Assembly: GCF_023277745.1 (NCBI RefSeq)
Contig: NZ_CP086322.1
Coordinates: forward strand, 186,001 to 250,000
Direction: 5' to 3'
DNA length: 64,000 nucleotides
From: Streptomyces halobius
Lineage (GTDB): Bacteria > Actinomycetota > Actinomycetes > Streptomycetales > Streptomycetaceae
The stretch's first letter is position 1, and the number at the start of each line of letters is the position of its first letter. A program made the position numbers and the translations under genes. Under the pieces are notes generated by a model, which worked only from the letters and a program-made list of their open reading frames with translations, was not told the DNA's origin and did not search any database. Positions 1-9,575 of the stretch are shown piece by piece.

Positions 1-777
1 GCGGAGCAACGGACCCATCACACCACCCCAGCCGGCCAACAGCCGAGTAGAACCATCCAGATAAATCAACGGCCTCCCCCGGTCCAACCCACGCAGAACC
101 CCCCGCGCGACAGTCCCCGGCGCCAGCGGACTGCTGGGATTGGGAATCGCATCAAGCTCCGCCGGCCGCTGCCGCTTCTCCTCGGCCAACTGCGGAGTAT
201 CCACATCCGGAGGAAACACACCCGCCACCCGTATCCCATGCGGACACAGCTCATTACGCAACGCCTCGGTCAACCCTCGAACGGCGAACTTGGCCGGTCC
301 ATAAGCCGTATACCCACACACCCCGACCAACGCAGCCGTCGAGGCAACCGTCACCACCGTGCCACGACCCCGACACACCATCCCCGGCACCACCGCACGC
401 ACCGCCCACAGAGTGCCGAAATAATCCACCTCCATCATCGTACGGAACACATCATCGGGCATCTCAAGGAAATAACCCGGCCGAGCCTGCCCAGCCGAAG
501 TCACCAACACCGCACAGGGACCCGCCTCAGCCTCCAACTCCCCCACCGCAACCGCCAACCCCACCGGATCACAAACATCCGCACTACGCGTAAACACCCT
601 GGCCCCGGCCTCCCGCAACCCCTCCGCCGCCACAGACAACCGCCCCCCACCACGCGCCACCAACGAGACCACCGCACCCCGCACAGCCAACTCCCCAGCC
701 AATGCCAAACCGATACCACTCGAACCCCCCGTCACAATCACATGCTCACCCGGCCGCAACCAATCCCGCTTCCCCAC
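1..777 (-). CDS. KDSR-like short-chain dehydrogenase/reductase (3' end outside window)
   Basis: The minus-strand frame is open from a GTG at 777 to the window edge, giving about 259 residues without a stop. The N-terminus carries the Rossmann motif TGGSSGIG, followed by VARGGGRL, a VTSAGQAR nucleotide-binding segment, and the catalytic pair in VASTAALVG and YTAYGPAKFA (Ser, then Tyr-x-x-x-Lys). The segment PPDVDTPQLAEEKRQRP closely resembles the PPDTDTPGFAEE stretch of eukaryotic 3-ketodihydrosphingosine reductases, and I read the protein as that SDR subgroup. Family members reduce a 3-keto sphingoid base with NADPH; whether this one does is inference. The start is uncertain because other GTGs lie nearby. 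The coding strand is unusually G/T-rich compared with later genes. A DUF3995-like gene follows 84 bases upstream on the same strand. Confidence 0.75.
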   Translation of the reverse strand, partial: MGKRDWLRPGEHVIVTGGSSGIGLALAGELAVRGAVVSLVARGGGRLSVAAEGLREAGARVFTRSADVCDPVGLAVAVGELEAEAGPCAVLVTSAGQARPGYFLEMPDDVFRTMMEVDYFGTLWAVRAVVPGMVCRGRGTVVTVASTAALVGVCGYTAYGPAKFAVRGLTEALRNELCPHGIRVAGVFPPDVDTPQLAEEKRQRPAELDAIPNPSSPLAPGTVARGVLRGLDRGRPLIYLDGSTRLLAGWGGVMGPLLR

Positions 778-861
778 CAAAACCCACCCCCACCAAAAAA
801 CACTCCAACACAAACCCACACCACCGCAACGAAAACCGCCGCAACAGCCCCCGACACCACC

Positions 862-1296
862 TCAATAACGCTTGCTCGCAGCCACCGCAACGATCCCGCC
901 CAGCACACCAAGCACCACACACAACGGCGAATACAACACACTGTTCAACCGCCGAAACTCAACAACAGCACCCGAATTCAACAAATAACCACCCAACCCA
1001 CGACCAAGCAAAGCCACCGTCAGACCATACATACCCACCAACCGCAACCACCCCGGACCAACCCCCGGAATCGACTCATTCACCATCAAAGTCAACACCG
1101 CACCACCAACCAACGCCAAACCCACCACAATCGCACTCAACGCCGACGGCATCACCCCATCATCACCACCACCAATCGCCCTGGTAAACGCCACCTCATC
1201 CTTCAACGGCCACGGAGAAAAAGCCCACACAAAATGCAACACACCAACAACCGCAAGAACAACCGCCAACCCCACAGGCACCACAGTGCGGACCAT
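862..1296 (-). CDS. small membrane protein, DUF3995-like
   Basis: About 144 residues from the ATG at 1296 (an in-frame ATG at 1365 would add 23). The start at 1296 puts the first hydrophobic helix (VVPVGLAVVLAVVGVLHFVW) right at the N-terminus. Three further hydrophobic segments follow, so it is a four-helix inner-membrane protein. The motifs HFVWAFSPWP near residue 20 and EFRRLNSVLYSPLCVVLG near the C-terminus are those I associate with DUF3995 proteins; their function is unknown. It shares strand and base composition with the reductase at 1-777 and may be cotranscribed with it. The roughly 270 bases upstream, to the next remnant, contain no recognisable gene. Confidence 0.65.
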   Translation of the reverse strand: MVRTVVPVGLAVVLAVVGVLHFVWAFSPWPLKDEVAFTRAIGGGDDGVMPSALSAIVVGLALVGGAVLTLMVNESIPGVGPGWLRLVGMYGLTVALLGRGLGGYLLNSGAVVEFRRLNSVLYSPLCVVLGVLGGIVAVAASKRY

Positions 1297-1567
1297 AACC
1301 AGCACCTTCAACTCGAACCAACACGACAACACCCCCAGTATGACAACACCACCCCCCACACCCACCGCCGGGTCCCGCCAACGCGCCGACTGATGGCGGT
1401 TGTTGAGGTGTCAGCCTCGATCCGCCGCGGTGAATCCTGCCCTTCGAATTCGGGAGGGTTCCTGGTGACTTTTCCGTCTGCGGGCAGGACGGGGTTCCGG
1501 GTGGCCGTCCGGTCGCGGCCTCTTTGAGGTTCTCCTGTCGTGGGCGGCAGTCGGACGCGGGTGTCAG

Positions 1568-1745
1568 GTGCGCAGGCGGTGGCCGGTGACCTTCCACAGG
1601 TCGGTGAAGACGGCTGCCCAGCGCCGGCGTTCGGACAGGTGCAGGGATACGGCGCACGCCGGCGGCGATCCGGGCCGGAATCTGGATCAGGTGGCGGCAG
1701 ATGGTGCCGGTGCGGGCCCTGGCGTTCCGCTCCGCCCATGAAGCC
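1568..1745 (-). pseudogene. IS1380-type transposase, C-terminal remnant
   Basis: On the minus strand the translation reads RARTGTICRHLIQIPARIA and, after a one-base shift, SLHLSERRRWAAVFTDLWK ending in HRLRT and a TGA. This resembles the C-terminal tail of actinobacterial IS1380-family transposases (TIRRKLI..PARIATSARR.LHLP..WPW). No upstream catalytic part is present, so this is a relic. The family call rests on one short stretch. Confidence 0.45.
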
Positions 1746-1779
1746 GCTGCTGTCTCCAACGAGCCGGAACCACCTCCGA

Positions 1780-2150
1780 TGCCGGACGACTTCCTCGACA
1801 TCCACGGCCGGCCCCGCCCCATCGTCACCACCATCCGCGAGCGGCACCGCGCCGTCCAGGAACTCCACGCAGCAGGCCGCCCTGCTCGGAATCAGCCGCG
1901 ACCTGGATCTCGACTACTACTCGGTCCGCCGCTACGCACGGACGGAGAATGTCGACGAGCTGCTGGTCAAAGTCACCCAGCACCGGACCAAACCGGACGA
2001 CTACAAGCCCTACATCTACCGGCGCTTCACCGAAGGCTGCGACAACGCCAGACAGCTCTTCCGTGAAGTCCTTGACCAGGGCCTCCCGGGCGAACGGACG
2101 ACGGTCAGCCGCTACGTCCGCCTGCTGCGGGAGGGCATGGTGACCACACC
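1780..2150 (+). pseudogene. ISL3-family transposase remnant
   Basis: Frame 3 reads FLDIHGRPRPIVTTIRERH and HRAVQELHAAG. After a one-base shift near 1870 another frame continues with LGISRDLDLDYYSVRRYAR, DDYKPYIYRRFTEGCDNA and RTTVSRYVRLLREG. These are the helix-turn-helix and linker segments of the central part of ISL3 transposases (IARQLG..RKTVRRY, then DPYKPYL..RW.EGC.NA). No DDE catalytic region is seen. Similar ISL3 pieces lie at 7.95-8.5 kb and 46.1-46.5 kb. Confidence 0.65.
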
Positions 2151-2410
2151 TCCACCGCCGGCGCAGACCCGCTGCACCCTCCACACCCGCATCAGGCCCA
2201 CGCGACTCGCCTCCGCCCCCATCCCATCGCAGGCCAGCCCTGCACCCCATTGAGCGCGATACACCAGGGTCAGCAGCGGTCCAGCCGGCTGTCTCCGACA
2301 AGGAACCTGAGCCCAAATAGCCGCAGTTCAGAGCGCCGTTGACCCCCGAGTCGCCATTGATTCCCCAGCCCAGAGCCCGGATTCGACTCCGTCACCCGCT
2401 CCATAGCGAA

Positions 2411-2433
2411 GCCCCAGGTCAGCGGCCTGGGGC
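2411..2433. terminator. hairpin downstream of ureD
   Basis: The inverted repeat gccccagg/cctggggc with a 7-base loop lies 41 bases beyond the ureD stop on the minus strand. It has no long U-tract, which is common for actinobacterial terminators. It plausibly ends the urease transcript. Confidence 0.55.
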
Positions 2434-2474
2434 CTGTTTCAGTCGACGGTGTACCTGGACGAGCAATCGGATGA

Positions 2475-3304
2475 TCACTGCTCGCTGACCTGGGCGGGGC
2501 GACGCACGGTGGACTGTGCGGTGTCGAGGAGGTGGCGCAGGCACAGGCCGTCCGGGGCGACGGCGGTGGCCAGGACGGCAGGGCCGGCCAGCGGGGTCAG
2601 GACTGCATGGCCGTCTTCGGGTGCGTCGCCGAGGAGTCGAACGTCCGGGGGTGTGGTCTCGAAGGCCGGATCGGCGATCAGGAGTTGGCCGGTTGCGCGG
2701 TGGTCGGCGAGGACGGCTGGGCCGTCCCAGCCGGGTGCGCCCGGGCCGTATGCGGCTTCCTGGGCGAGCAGGGTGCGTCCGGCGCGTCGGACGGTGAGTC
2801 GCGTGGCCACATGGCCGGACGGTTCGCGGGCACGTCCGAGAATTTGCTCTTCGCGCAGGATGAGCCGGGCGGTGGGGGCGAGGTCGACGGTCCAGGTCTG
2901 CTGCAGATTGCTGCCGGCGGCGCAGATCAGCGGCTTGGGCAGCCAGCGGAGTTCCGCGCGTTCTGCGACGGTCAGATGCACGTCGTAGGTGGCGTGGTCG
3001 GGGGTGGGGCCGCGCAGGGCGAGCGTTGCGGCGGCGGAGGTGATGTGGAGTGTCGTGTCCGGTTGGGCGGTGGCCTCGATACGGAGCCGGTCGCCGCCGA
3101 GGGGGGCGCTCATGGCGCCGACGACGCACACGCGGGCTTCGGTTCCCCGTGAGCGCAGGCGCCGCAGTTCGAAGGGCCCGTCACCGTCGAGGACGGGCAG
3201 GGTGGTGACACCGCCCCGGTCGGCCGCCGTGATGCGGGCGGTTGCGTGTACGCCGACGGCCGGTGCCTGCTGGACGGCTGGGGCGTTCTCTTCGGCAGTG
3301 AGGC

Positions 3305-3308
<4 letters not shown>
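2475..3308 (-). CDS. ureD: urease accessory protein UreD
   Basis: A 277-residue protein. Recognisable UreD features are the N-terminal [14 protein letters not shown] region, [20 protein letters not shown] near residue 100, the [15 protein letters not shown] segment and the [17 protein letters not shown] segment around residue 150. UreD binds the urease apoenzyme and, with UreF and UreG, assists delivery of nickel and carbamylation of the active-site lysine; this role is family knowledge. The ATG overlaps the ureG stop as ATGA, indicating translational coupling. It is the last gene of the operon and a hairpin follows. Length is within the usual range for actinobacterial UreD. Confidence 0.9.
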
Positions 3309-4009
<701 letters not shown>

Positions 4010-4057
4010 AGGGGCCTCTGCCTCGTGTCGTCGTGTGCGGGTCTCGTGAGCGGGTGG

Positions 4058-4732
4058 TCAGGAGGCGAACAGTCGCACCGGCCAGGCGGCGTGCTGCTGC
4101 GCGGTGATGTCGAGCAACGGCGCGGAGGCGGCGGGCAGCGCCTCGAGTCCCTCCCCGGGGATGCGCCGGGTGGCGGCGACAGCAGCAGCGGCGACCCGGT
4201 CCAGGTCGGGAGCCAGGCGGGCGAGGACGGCGGTGGCATCGAACGGGTCCAGGCTCAGCAGCCGGACGGTGGCCGTGGCCGGTCCGCTGACGGTTTCGTA
4301 CGCCGCCGCATACGCGGCATCCAGGGGCACCAGTCCGGCCGACCGAGCGACCGTTCCCAGAACCACCGGCTGGTGCGCGCCCTGCGGTCTGGCCGCGGCC
4401 AGGTGGTCCAGTTCGGCGGACGGCCAGGTGGCGCGGGCCGCGCGCATCATCTGGCGTCCGAGTTTGCGGGCCGTGGTCCGCAGGGCGTGCACCGGGGTGC
4501 GGGCGTCGGCGGCCTCGTCGAGCGCCAGCGGGTCGTGTCCGTCGGCGGCCGCGGCGGCCAGGCTCGCCGCGACCAGGCCCGCGGTGTGCAACCGCCCCCG
4601 GCAGAAGTCCTCCAGCGAGTCCGCGTCCTTGACGCGGCCTGCGGCCACGGCCGGTTCGGCTCCGCCGGAGTGCGCATGCCCTCCGGCGGGGAACCGGCCG
4701 TCGGCCAGGACGAACAGCGCGGCGCGGTTCAT
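4058..4732 (-). CDS. ureF: urease accessory protein UreF
   Basis: A 224-residue, largely helical protein. The N-terminus (ALFVLADGRFPAGGHAHSGG) is the family signature region; the middle contains LRTTARKLGRQMMRAARA and the C-terminal part AALPAASAPLLDITAQQHA. UreF joins UreD and UreG in the activation complex that loads nickel into urease. It starts 74 bases after ureC. A purine-rich GAGGAGGAAAG stretch lies some distance upstream of the ATG, so the exact translation signal is not obvious. Ala content is high, as expected for actinobacterial UreF. Confidence 0.9.
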   Translation of the reverse strand: MNRAALFVLADGRFPAGGHAHSGGAEPAVAAGRVKDADSLEDFCRGRLHTAGLVAASLAAAAADGHDPLALDEAADARTPVHALRTTARKLGRQMMRAARATWPSAELDHLAAARPQGAHQPVVLGTVARSAGLVPLDAAYAAAYETVSGPATATVRLLSLDPFDATAVLARLAPDLDRVAAAAVAATRRIPGEGLEALPAASAPLLDITAQQHAAWPVRLFAS

Positions 4733-4806
4733 CGTTCGCAGGTCACCTTTCCTCCTCTTCGTGACAGCTCAGCTGCTGTGTGACCGAGTGGTGTCCTGCT
4801 TGGGCT

Positions 4807-6870
4807 TCAGAAGAGGAAGTACCGCTGTGCCATGGGCAGTTCGCAGACGTGGGCACGGTCGACGATCTTCTCCTCGACGAAGGTCGTCACGTCCGTCACC
4901 TTCGCGCCGCCGATGATGACCTCGTAGGTGTCGGCGTCGATGTCGACCTTCGGGGTGGCGTTGTTCTCCTTCATGTGTTGCTTGAAGACCTCACGCGTGT
5001 TGGTGATGGCCTTGAACGGCTTGTTCAGCTTGCGCAGTTCGGGCTGCTCGGGCTGCTGGCCGTCGCCGGGCTGTGGAGCCGAGCCACCGCCGGCTCGTCG
5101 GGCGGTGATCTTGTCGATGGCCTGCTGCGTGACGAAGTTGTAGGAGATGGCGCCCGGCGCCATGCCGGTGGACCCCCACATGGGGCGCGGCAGGACCGGC
5201 TGCGGGGTGGGGATCGAGGCGTTGGCGTCGCCCACCTGCGCGTACGCGATCTGCCCGCCCTTGATGACCAGGTGCGGCTTGACCCCGAAGAACTTCGGCT
5301 CCCACAGCACGAGATCGGCCAGCCTGTCCTTCTCCACCGACCCCACCTCCCCGCCGATGCCGTGGGCGAGGGCGGGGTTGATGGTGTACTTCGCGACGTA
5401 CCGGCGGGCGCGCCTGTTGTCGGCGAACGGCGGTTTGGGCTCCGGCGTCGTGTCCTCCGGGTTGCCGGGCCCCACCGTCCCGCTCGTCGGCCTGTCCTGT
5501 TTCCTGTCCTGCGGCAGGTCCTCCTCCAGGAAGCCCCGGCGTACCTTCATGACGTGCGCGGTCTGCCAAGTGCGCGTGATCATCTCGCCGATACGGCCCA
5601 TGGCCTGGGCGTCCGACGACATGATCGAGATGGCGCCGAGGTCGTGCAGGATGTCCTCGGCGGCCATCGTGGAGGGCCGGATACGGGAGTCCGCGAACGA
5701 CAGGTCCTCGTCGACCTTCGAGTTGAGGTGATGGGCGATCATCACCATGTCGAAGTGCTCCTTGACCGTGTTGACGGTCAGCGGCCGGGTGGGATTGGTG
5801 GAGGCGGGCAGTACCTTGTCCTCGCTCACCATTTTGATCATGTCGGGGGCGTGCCCACCGCCGGCGCCCTCGACGTGGAAGACATGGATGGGACGTTTGC
5901 CGATGGCGTCAATGGTGTTCTTGAGGAAGCCGGCCTCGTTCAGCGAGTCGGCGTGCAGCGCGAGCTGCACTCCCGTCTCCTCGCAGACCTGAAGGCACTG
6001 GTTGATGACGGCCGGCGTGGCCCCCCAGTCCTCATGGATCTTGAACCCGATGGCGCCGGCGTCCAACTGGTTGAGCATGGCGTCCTTCGACATGGTGGCG
6101 CCCTTGCCGAACAGCCCGATGTTGACCGGGAAGGAGTCCAGCGCCTCGAACGTGCGGTCCAGGTGCCAGGAGCCGGGCGTGACGGTCGTGGCGGTGCTGC
6201 CATCCGCCGGCCCCGTACCGCCGCCGATGAGGGTGGTGACGCCCGAGGCCAGCGCCTCACTGATCTGCTCGGGACAGATGAAGTGGACGTGCGTGTCGAT
6301 CCCGCCGGCCGTGAGGATCCGGTCCTTACCCGAGATGACCTCGGTCTCAGGGCCGACGACGAAGTCGGTGGGCGTCGGGCCGATGCCGTTGTGGCTGACC
6401 GCGTTCTCGTGCACAGGGTTCATGATCTCGGGGTTGTACGCCTTGCCGAGCGCCATGATCTTGCCGTCGCGGATGGCGACATCGGCCTTGACGACGCCCC
6501 AGTGATCCAGCACGACGACGCCGGTGATGACGGTGTCCGGGGGTGTGACGGCGCTACCGGCGGCCTCGGTGGCCTCGGCGGTCATGGCAGTCCTGGCGGT
6601 CTCGCCGGCCTTGCGCGGATCACGCGGGACGATGGACTGCCCCATCGACTCACGGATCACCTTGCCGCCACCGAAGATCATCTCGTTACCGCTGCGTCCG
6701 GGGCCGCCCGACCAGTCGGCCTCGATCTTGACCTGCAGTGCCGTGTCGGCGAGGCGGATACGGTCGCGGACCGTCGGGCCGAACCGGTCTGCATAGTCGG
6801 CGCGGGTCAGCGGGGCATGACGATTCGGCTTCTCCTGGCAGCAGGAGCAGCGGTCCGGGCACTCAGCCAT
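4807..6870 (-). CDS. ureC: urease subunit alpha UreC with insertions
   Basis: 687 residues from the ATG at 6870, two bases after the ureAB stop. It is about 115 residues longer than the usual 570. Nickel-site residues are present: HVHFICP (His194, His196), [12 protein letters not shown] (Lys277, carbamylated in the family), LALHADS (His306), [12 protein letters not shown] (His332) and [14 protein letters not shown] (Asp420). The mobile flap reads VMIAHHLN, so the usual flap Cys is Ala379 while the catalytic flap His380 is kept. The extra length comes mainly from inserts at residues ~84-107, ~451-480 (Pro/Asp/Glu-rich) and ~594-612 (Gly/Gln/Pro-rich). The enzyme hydrolyses urea to ammonia and carbamate. 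An in-frame ATG upstream exists but lies inside ureAB. Confidence 0.96.
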   Translation of the reverse strand: MAECPDRCSCCQEKPNRHAPLTRADYADRFGPTVRDRIRLADTALQVKIEADWSGGPGRSGNEMIFGGGKVIRESMGQSIVPRDPRKAGETARTAMTAEATEAAGSAVTPPDTVITGVVVLDHWGVVKADVAIRDGKIMALGKAYNPEIMNPVHENAVSHNGIGPTPTDFVVGPETEVISGKDRILTAGGIDTHVHFICPEQISEALASGVTTLIGGGTGPADGSTATTVTPGSWHLDRTFEALDSFPVNIGLFGKGATMSKDAMLNQLDAGAIGFKIHEDWGATPAVINQCLQVCEETGVQLALHADSLNEAGFLKNTIDAIGKRPIHVFHVEGAGGGHAPDMIKMVSEDKVLPASTNPTRPLTVNTVKEHFDMVMIAHHLNSKVDEDLSFADSRIRPSTMAAEDILHDLGAISIMSSDAQAMGRIGEMITRTWQTAHVMKVRRGFLEEDLPQDRKQDRPTSGTVGPGNPEDTTPEPKPPFADNRRARRYVAKYTINPALAHGIGGEVGSVEKDRLADLVLWEPKFFGVKPHLVIKGGQIAYAQVGDANASIPTPQPVLPRPMWGSTGMAPGAISYNFVTQQAIDKITARRAGGGSAPQPGDGQQPEQPELRKLNKPFKAITNTREVFKQHMKENNATPKVDIDADTYEVIIGGAKVTDVTTFVEEKIVDRAHVCELPMAQRYFLF

Positions 6871-6872
6871 GG

Positions 6873-7673
6873 TCAGACCCCCACCTGGTCGGTCGAAACT
6901 GCAACGGACTCGAGGGAGCCATGGATCGGGCACCCCTCGTCGTCGATCGAACCTTCGTAGTTCTTGAGGGACCCATCGATCTTCCTGGGCAAGCCCTTGA
7001 CGTTCAGGCTCAGACCGTGGACCACCACCTTGCCCTCGATGGGCACGAGTTCGACCTCCTCGTCGAAGCCTGGCTCGAACCGTACGGAGCTGCCGGCCGG
7101 GATGTTCAGACGCATGCCCCACGAATCGCGACGGCAGAACGCCAGCTCGGTGTTGGCCTCGGCGAAGTGGTAGTGGGAACCGACCTGGACGGGGCGGTCG
7201 GACGGGTTCTTGACCTTCACCGTCTTGACCTCCCGCTGCTTGACCACCACCCCATCCTCGAGCTCGTCGGCTTTCCTGAAGTGCTCGTTGAAGGCCACGA
7301 CCTTGTCCTCGTCCAGCTGGGAGAAGTCCGTCTTCCCCGGCCAGATGTCCGGCTCCTCGCCCTTGCCCGCTTCCGGGAAGGGGTCGCGGATGCTGACCAT
7401 CTTCGTGCCGTCGGGGAACGTGGCCTCCACCTGCAGGCTCTCGATCATCTCGGGGACGCCCTCCATGACCTCCTCCCGGGACAGCACCTTCCGCGCGGAC
7501 GACATGAGATCGGCGACGGTCTTCCCCTCCCGGGCACCCTCAAGGACATGCACGATCAACAGCGCCATCGCTTCCGGGTAGTTGAGCAGCACCCCCCGGG
7601 CCCGTCGCTTCTCGGCGACGTCCGCCGCCACGTGCATCATCAAGCGTTCCTGCTCATGTGGAGTCAGATGCAT
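6873..7673 (-). CDS. ureAB: fused urease gamma/beta subunit (UreA-UreB)
   Basis: 266 residues from the ATG at 7673. Residues 1-100 are the gamma subunit ([20 protein letters not shown], then [17 protein letters not shown]). Residues ~165-250 are the beta subunit ([19 protein letters not shown] and [15 protein letters not shown]). The ~65-residue linker between them is acidic and not typical of either subunit alone. After the beta core there is a short tail with [10 protein letters not shown]. Gamma-beta fusions are known in several actinobacteria. An upstream in-frame ATG at 7826 would add 51 unrelated residues, so I prefer 7673. First gene of the urease operon. Confidence 0.93.
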   Translation of the reverse strand: MHLTPHEQERLMMHVAADVAEKRRARGVLLNYPEAMALLIVHVLEGAREGKTVADLMSSARKVLSREEVMEGVPEMIESLQVEATFPDGTKMVSIRDPFPEAGKGEEPDIWPGKTDFSQLDEDKVVAFNEHFRKADELEDGVVVKQREVKTVKVKNPSDRPVQVGSHYHFAEANTELAFCRRDSWGMRLNIPAGSSVRFEPGFDEEVELVPIEGKVVVHGLSLNVKGLPRKIDGSLKNYEGSIDDEGCPIHGSLESVAVSTDQVGV

Positions 7674-7949
7674 AGCCCTACCTCGTGTTCGATCTGAGCC
7701 AGGACAACTGCCGTCCCGGGCCCACGCGCTGTCGTGCGGCCATGCACCATGACGCAGACAAAGCGAAGTCCATGACTTCACGCCCGATTCATCCGGCACG
7801 ACACCAGCACCACTACTGGTCAACACCCACCCGTAGCGCCGATTTGATCACCGAACCGGAGCTCCACAGCACGATCACCCTGATCAACACCCGCATGAGG
7901 GACCACCGAGACGACTATTCGAATAGAACCTTCTGCGGTGTGCTGCAGT
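7674..7949 (-). promoter_or_regulatory. upstream region of the urease operon
   Basis: About 240 bases lie between the ureAB start and the ISL3 remnant. The stretch is less GC-rich than its surroundings (around 7740-7920), as expected for a promoter region. I see no clear gene here and cannot assign -10/-35 boxes with confidence. Confidence 0.3.
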
Positions 7950-8545
7950 GACGTCCTGAAGGCGCCGGGAGAGGCCCTGCCACACGTTGGAAGCGGTCGC
8001 TGGCCTGGACGGCGTCGGGGGCGCCATCGGCGATGCCCTGCCGGTAGGTGAGTGAGCCGTCGCGACAGGCGATCTCGACACCGGGTGCCCGCGGAGCCAT
8101 CAGGCTCAGCCGTTCGGCGTCCCTGCCCTCCCGGAGCGTGAGCGGTAGCCGGATGGTGGCGTCGCCCAGGAGCGTGCCGTAGGTGTCGCCGTACAGCGCG
8201 AAATCGTCCACCCCAACACCCGGGGCACATCCGGGGATGGAAGCGGCACCCGCATCAGCTGGGAGAGCACGGTGCACCGTGAGAGCGTGACGTTCAAGAT
8301 GTGCAGCATCCAGGCCCCGCCCCTGCCCGCCAACACCACACCGACCTGCTCGACCAGGTGCTGCAGCAGTGGCGTGCGCCTCTGGTAGCGCACGGACAGT
8401 CGGTCCTGGCACCTGCTCGGCGAACGTCACCTTCGGGCAGACCGCGTTCTCGCTGTACGGACGGCACACACTCAATCGATCCGGACCGGCCGACCGCCGA
8501 GCGCGACGTCGGCGAGCCGCCGCACATAGCGGCTGTGGCTCCACT
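7950..8545 (-). pseudogene. ISL3-family transposase remnant (second copy)
   Basis: On the minus strand one frame reads GVDDFALYGDTYGTLLGDA, then GVEIACRDGSLTYRQGIADG and DAVQASDRFQRVAGPLP. These match the ISL3 catalytic domain (GVDEFALR.GHTYGT.L.D; V.CRDR...YAEG...GAPDA.QVADRWH). The first catalytic Asp is seen, but the downstream W-H-L-W block is lost and N-terminal zinc-finger sequence is scrambled. It lies directly upstream of the urease operon, in divergent position to nothing intact. Confidence 0.7.
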
Positions 8546-8665
8546 CACTCAACGCGCCGCATCCCGTACACCCCGCCGGGGCACGGGACCGCGTACGGGC
8601 CCGGACCACCACGACAGGGTTGCCGCGGACCGCGACGAGCCGCGGCGACGATCAGGTGGGAATTG

Positions 8666-9112
8666 TCAGCCGGCACCCGCCGCCTCTCTCTCGACCTGGC
8701 CGTCTTCCAGCTCGCTGATCATGCGGTTGAGGTTGTCGCCGACCTGCTGGTTCATCTCGGCAACGTGGGTATGGCCACAGCCGGTGGCGTTGTCGATCAG
8801 CGTCGGCGTGTGCGGGTGTGCTGTTCCCGCAATCCGGCGGGCGCCCCAGCGCGGATGAGCCCGCTGCAGTTCACATATCGCCGCCTCGACCTGGGCTGTC
8901 ACCCGGTGGGGACTGCGGTACGGGCGCCGGGAAACTTCTTCCAGGCCGGTGATGCCGTCGGCTTCGTAGCGGCGGCGCCAGTTGTTCACCATCTGCCGGG
9001 AGACGCCGTACCGGACCGCGGCCTCCGTGATCGGCCACCCGACCGGCACTCCCGGAACGCTCGGTACCTCTGCGAACAGCCATGCCCGGTCGTGCTCCAT
9101 CCCGCACCCCAC
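8666..9112 (-). pseudogene. IS481-type transposase, N-terminal HTH remnant
   Basis: A 148-residue frame begins with an HTH region: ITEAAVRYGVSRQMVNNWRR, RYEADGITGLEEVSRRP and ICELQRAHPRWGARRI. This is the N-terminal DNA-binding half of IS481-like transposases (VTEVA.RYGVSR.TV..W..RY...G..GL...SRRP; LR..HP.WG.RR). Where the DDE integrase core should follow, the sequence changes to unrelated residues (TLIDNATGCGHTHVAEMNQQ). It is therefore truncated and fused to something else. Confidence 0.6.
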
Positions 9113-9236
9113 CCGAAGATCCAGAAACAGGCAGGCGGGAGAAGGTCACCAACAGGCCTTCGGCGTCAAGGATGTCCCGAGAACACGACGTCAGAGAAGT
9201 CCCGAGACCTCGCACGACAGAACACCACGATCAGCG

Positions 9237-9575
9237 TTACCCGCGCCTGCTGATCCGAGCGCCTCGACTTTGGCGTGGCGGGTGCTCAAGGCCACCCGCC
9301 ACGGGGTTCGACTCGGTTAAGAGGCGGTCAAGGAGGGTTGCGGAGTGGGTGAGGGCGTGGGCGGCGACGGTGCAGCGGTGGGCGAGTTGTTCGACCTGGT
9401 GGTGGAAGGCGGCGGCCTCCGGGCCGGACCAGTTGAGGGCTGCGGCGCTCGCGTGGAGTCGCTTGGCGTGCGCGTGGAGGGCGGCGGCGTGGGCGCCCAG
9501 CTGAGCCGCGGGGGCGGTCAGGCCGTCGGGGGCGGGGACTGTGGTGGGCGGTGTGGCGGGAGGCGGGGCTGTCAC
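9237..9575 (-). CDS. small WXG100-like helical protein
   Basis: 112 residues starting at a GTG whose codon overlaps the TGA of the peroxidase gene upstream (GTGA), so it is translationally coupled to it. After a Pro/Thr-rich start, the body is helical and His/Ala-rich, with a central WSG motif (ALNWSGPEAAAFHHQVEQL) flanked by two helices, the arrangement of WXG100 proteins. WXG100 family members are usually ESX/type VII secretion substrates, but no secretion genes are in the window. It may instead be an accessory or partner protein of the oxygenase; that is inference. The C-terminal ~15 residues are basic. It is the last gene of the alpha-oxidation-like cluster. Confidence 0.6.
   Translation of the reverse strand: MTAPPPATPPTTVPAPDGLTAPAAQLGAHAAALHAHAKRLHASAAALNWSGPEAAAFHHQVEQLAHRCTVAAHALTHSATLLDRLLTESNPVAGGLEHPPRQSRGARISRRG

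Noticed and set aside
238..1527. 429-residue plus-strand frame rich in His, Arg, Thr and Pro
   Set aside because: Antisense to the KDSR-like and DUF3995-like genes; composition only mirrors the C/A bias.
4780..6960. 726-residue open frame on the plus strand
   Set aside because: It is the antisense of ureC, whose catalytic motifs are intact; long antisense frames are normal at this GC content.
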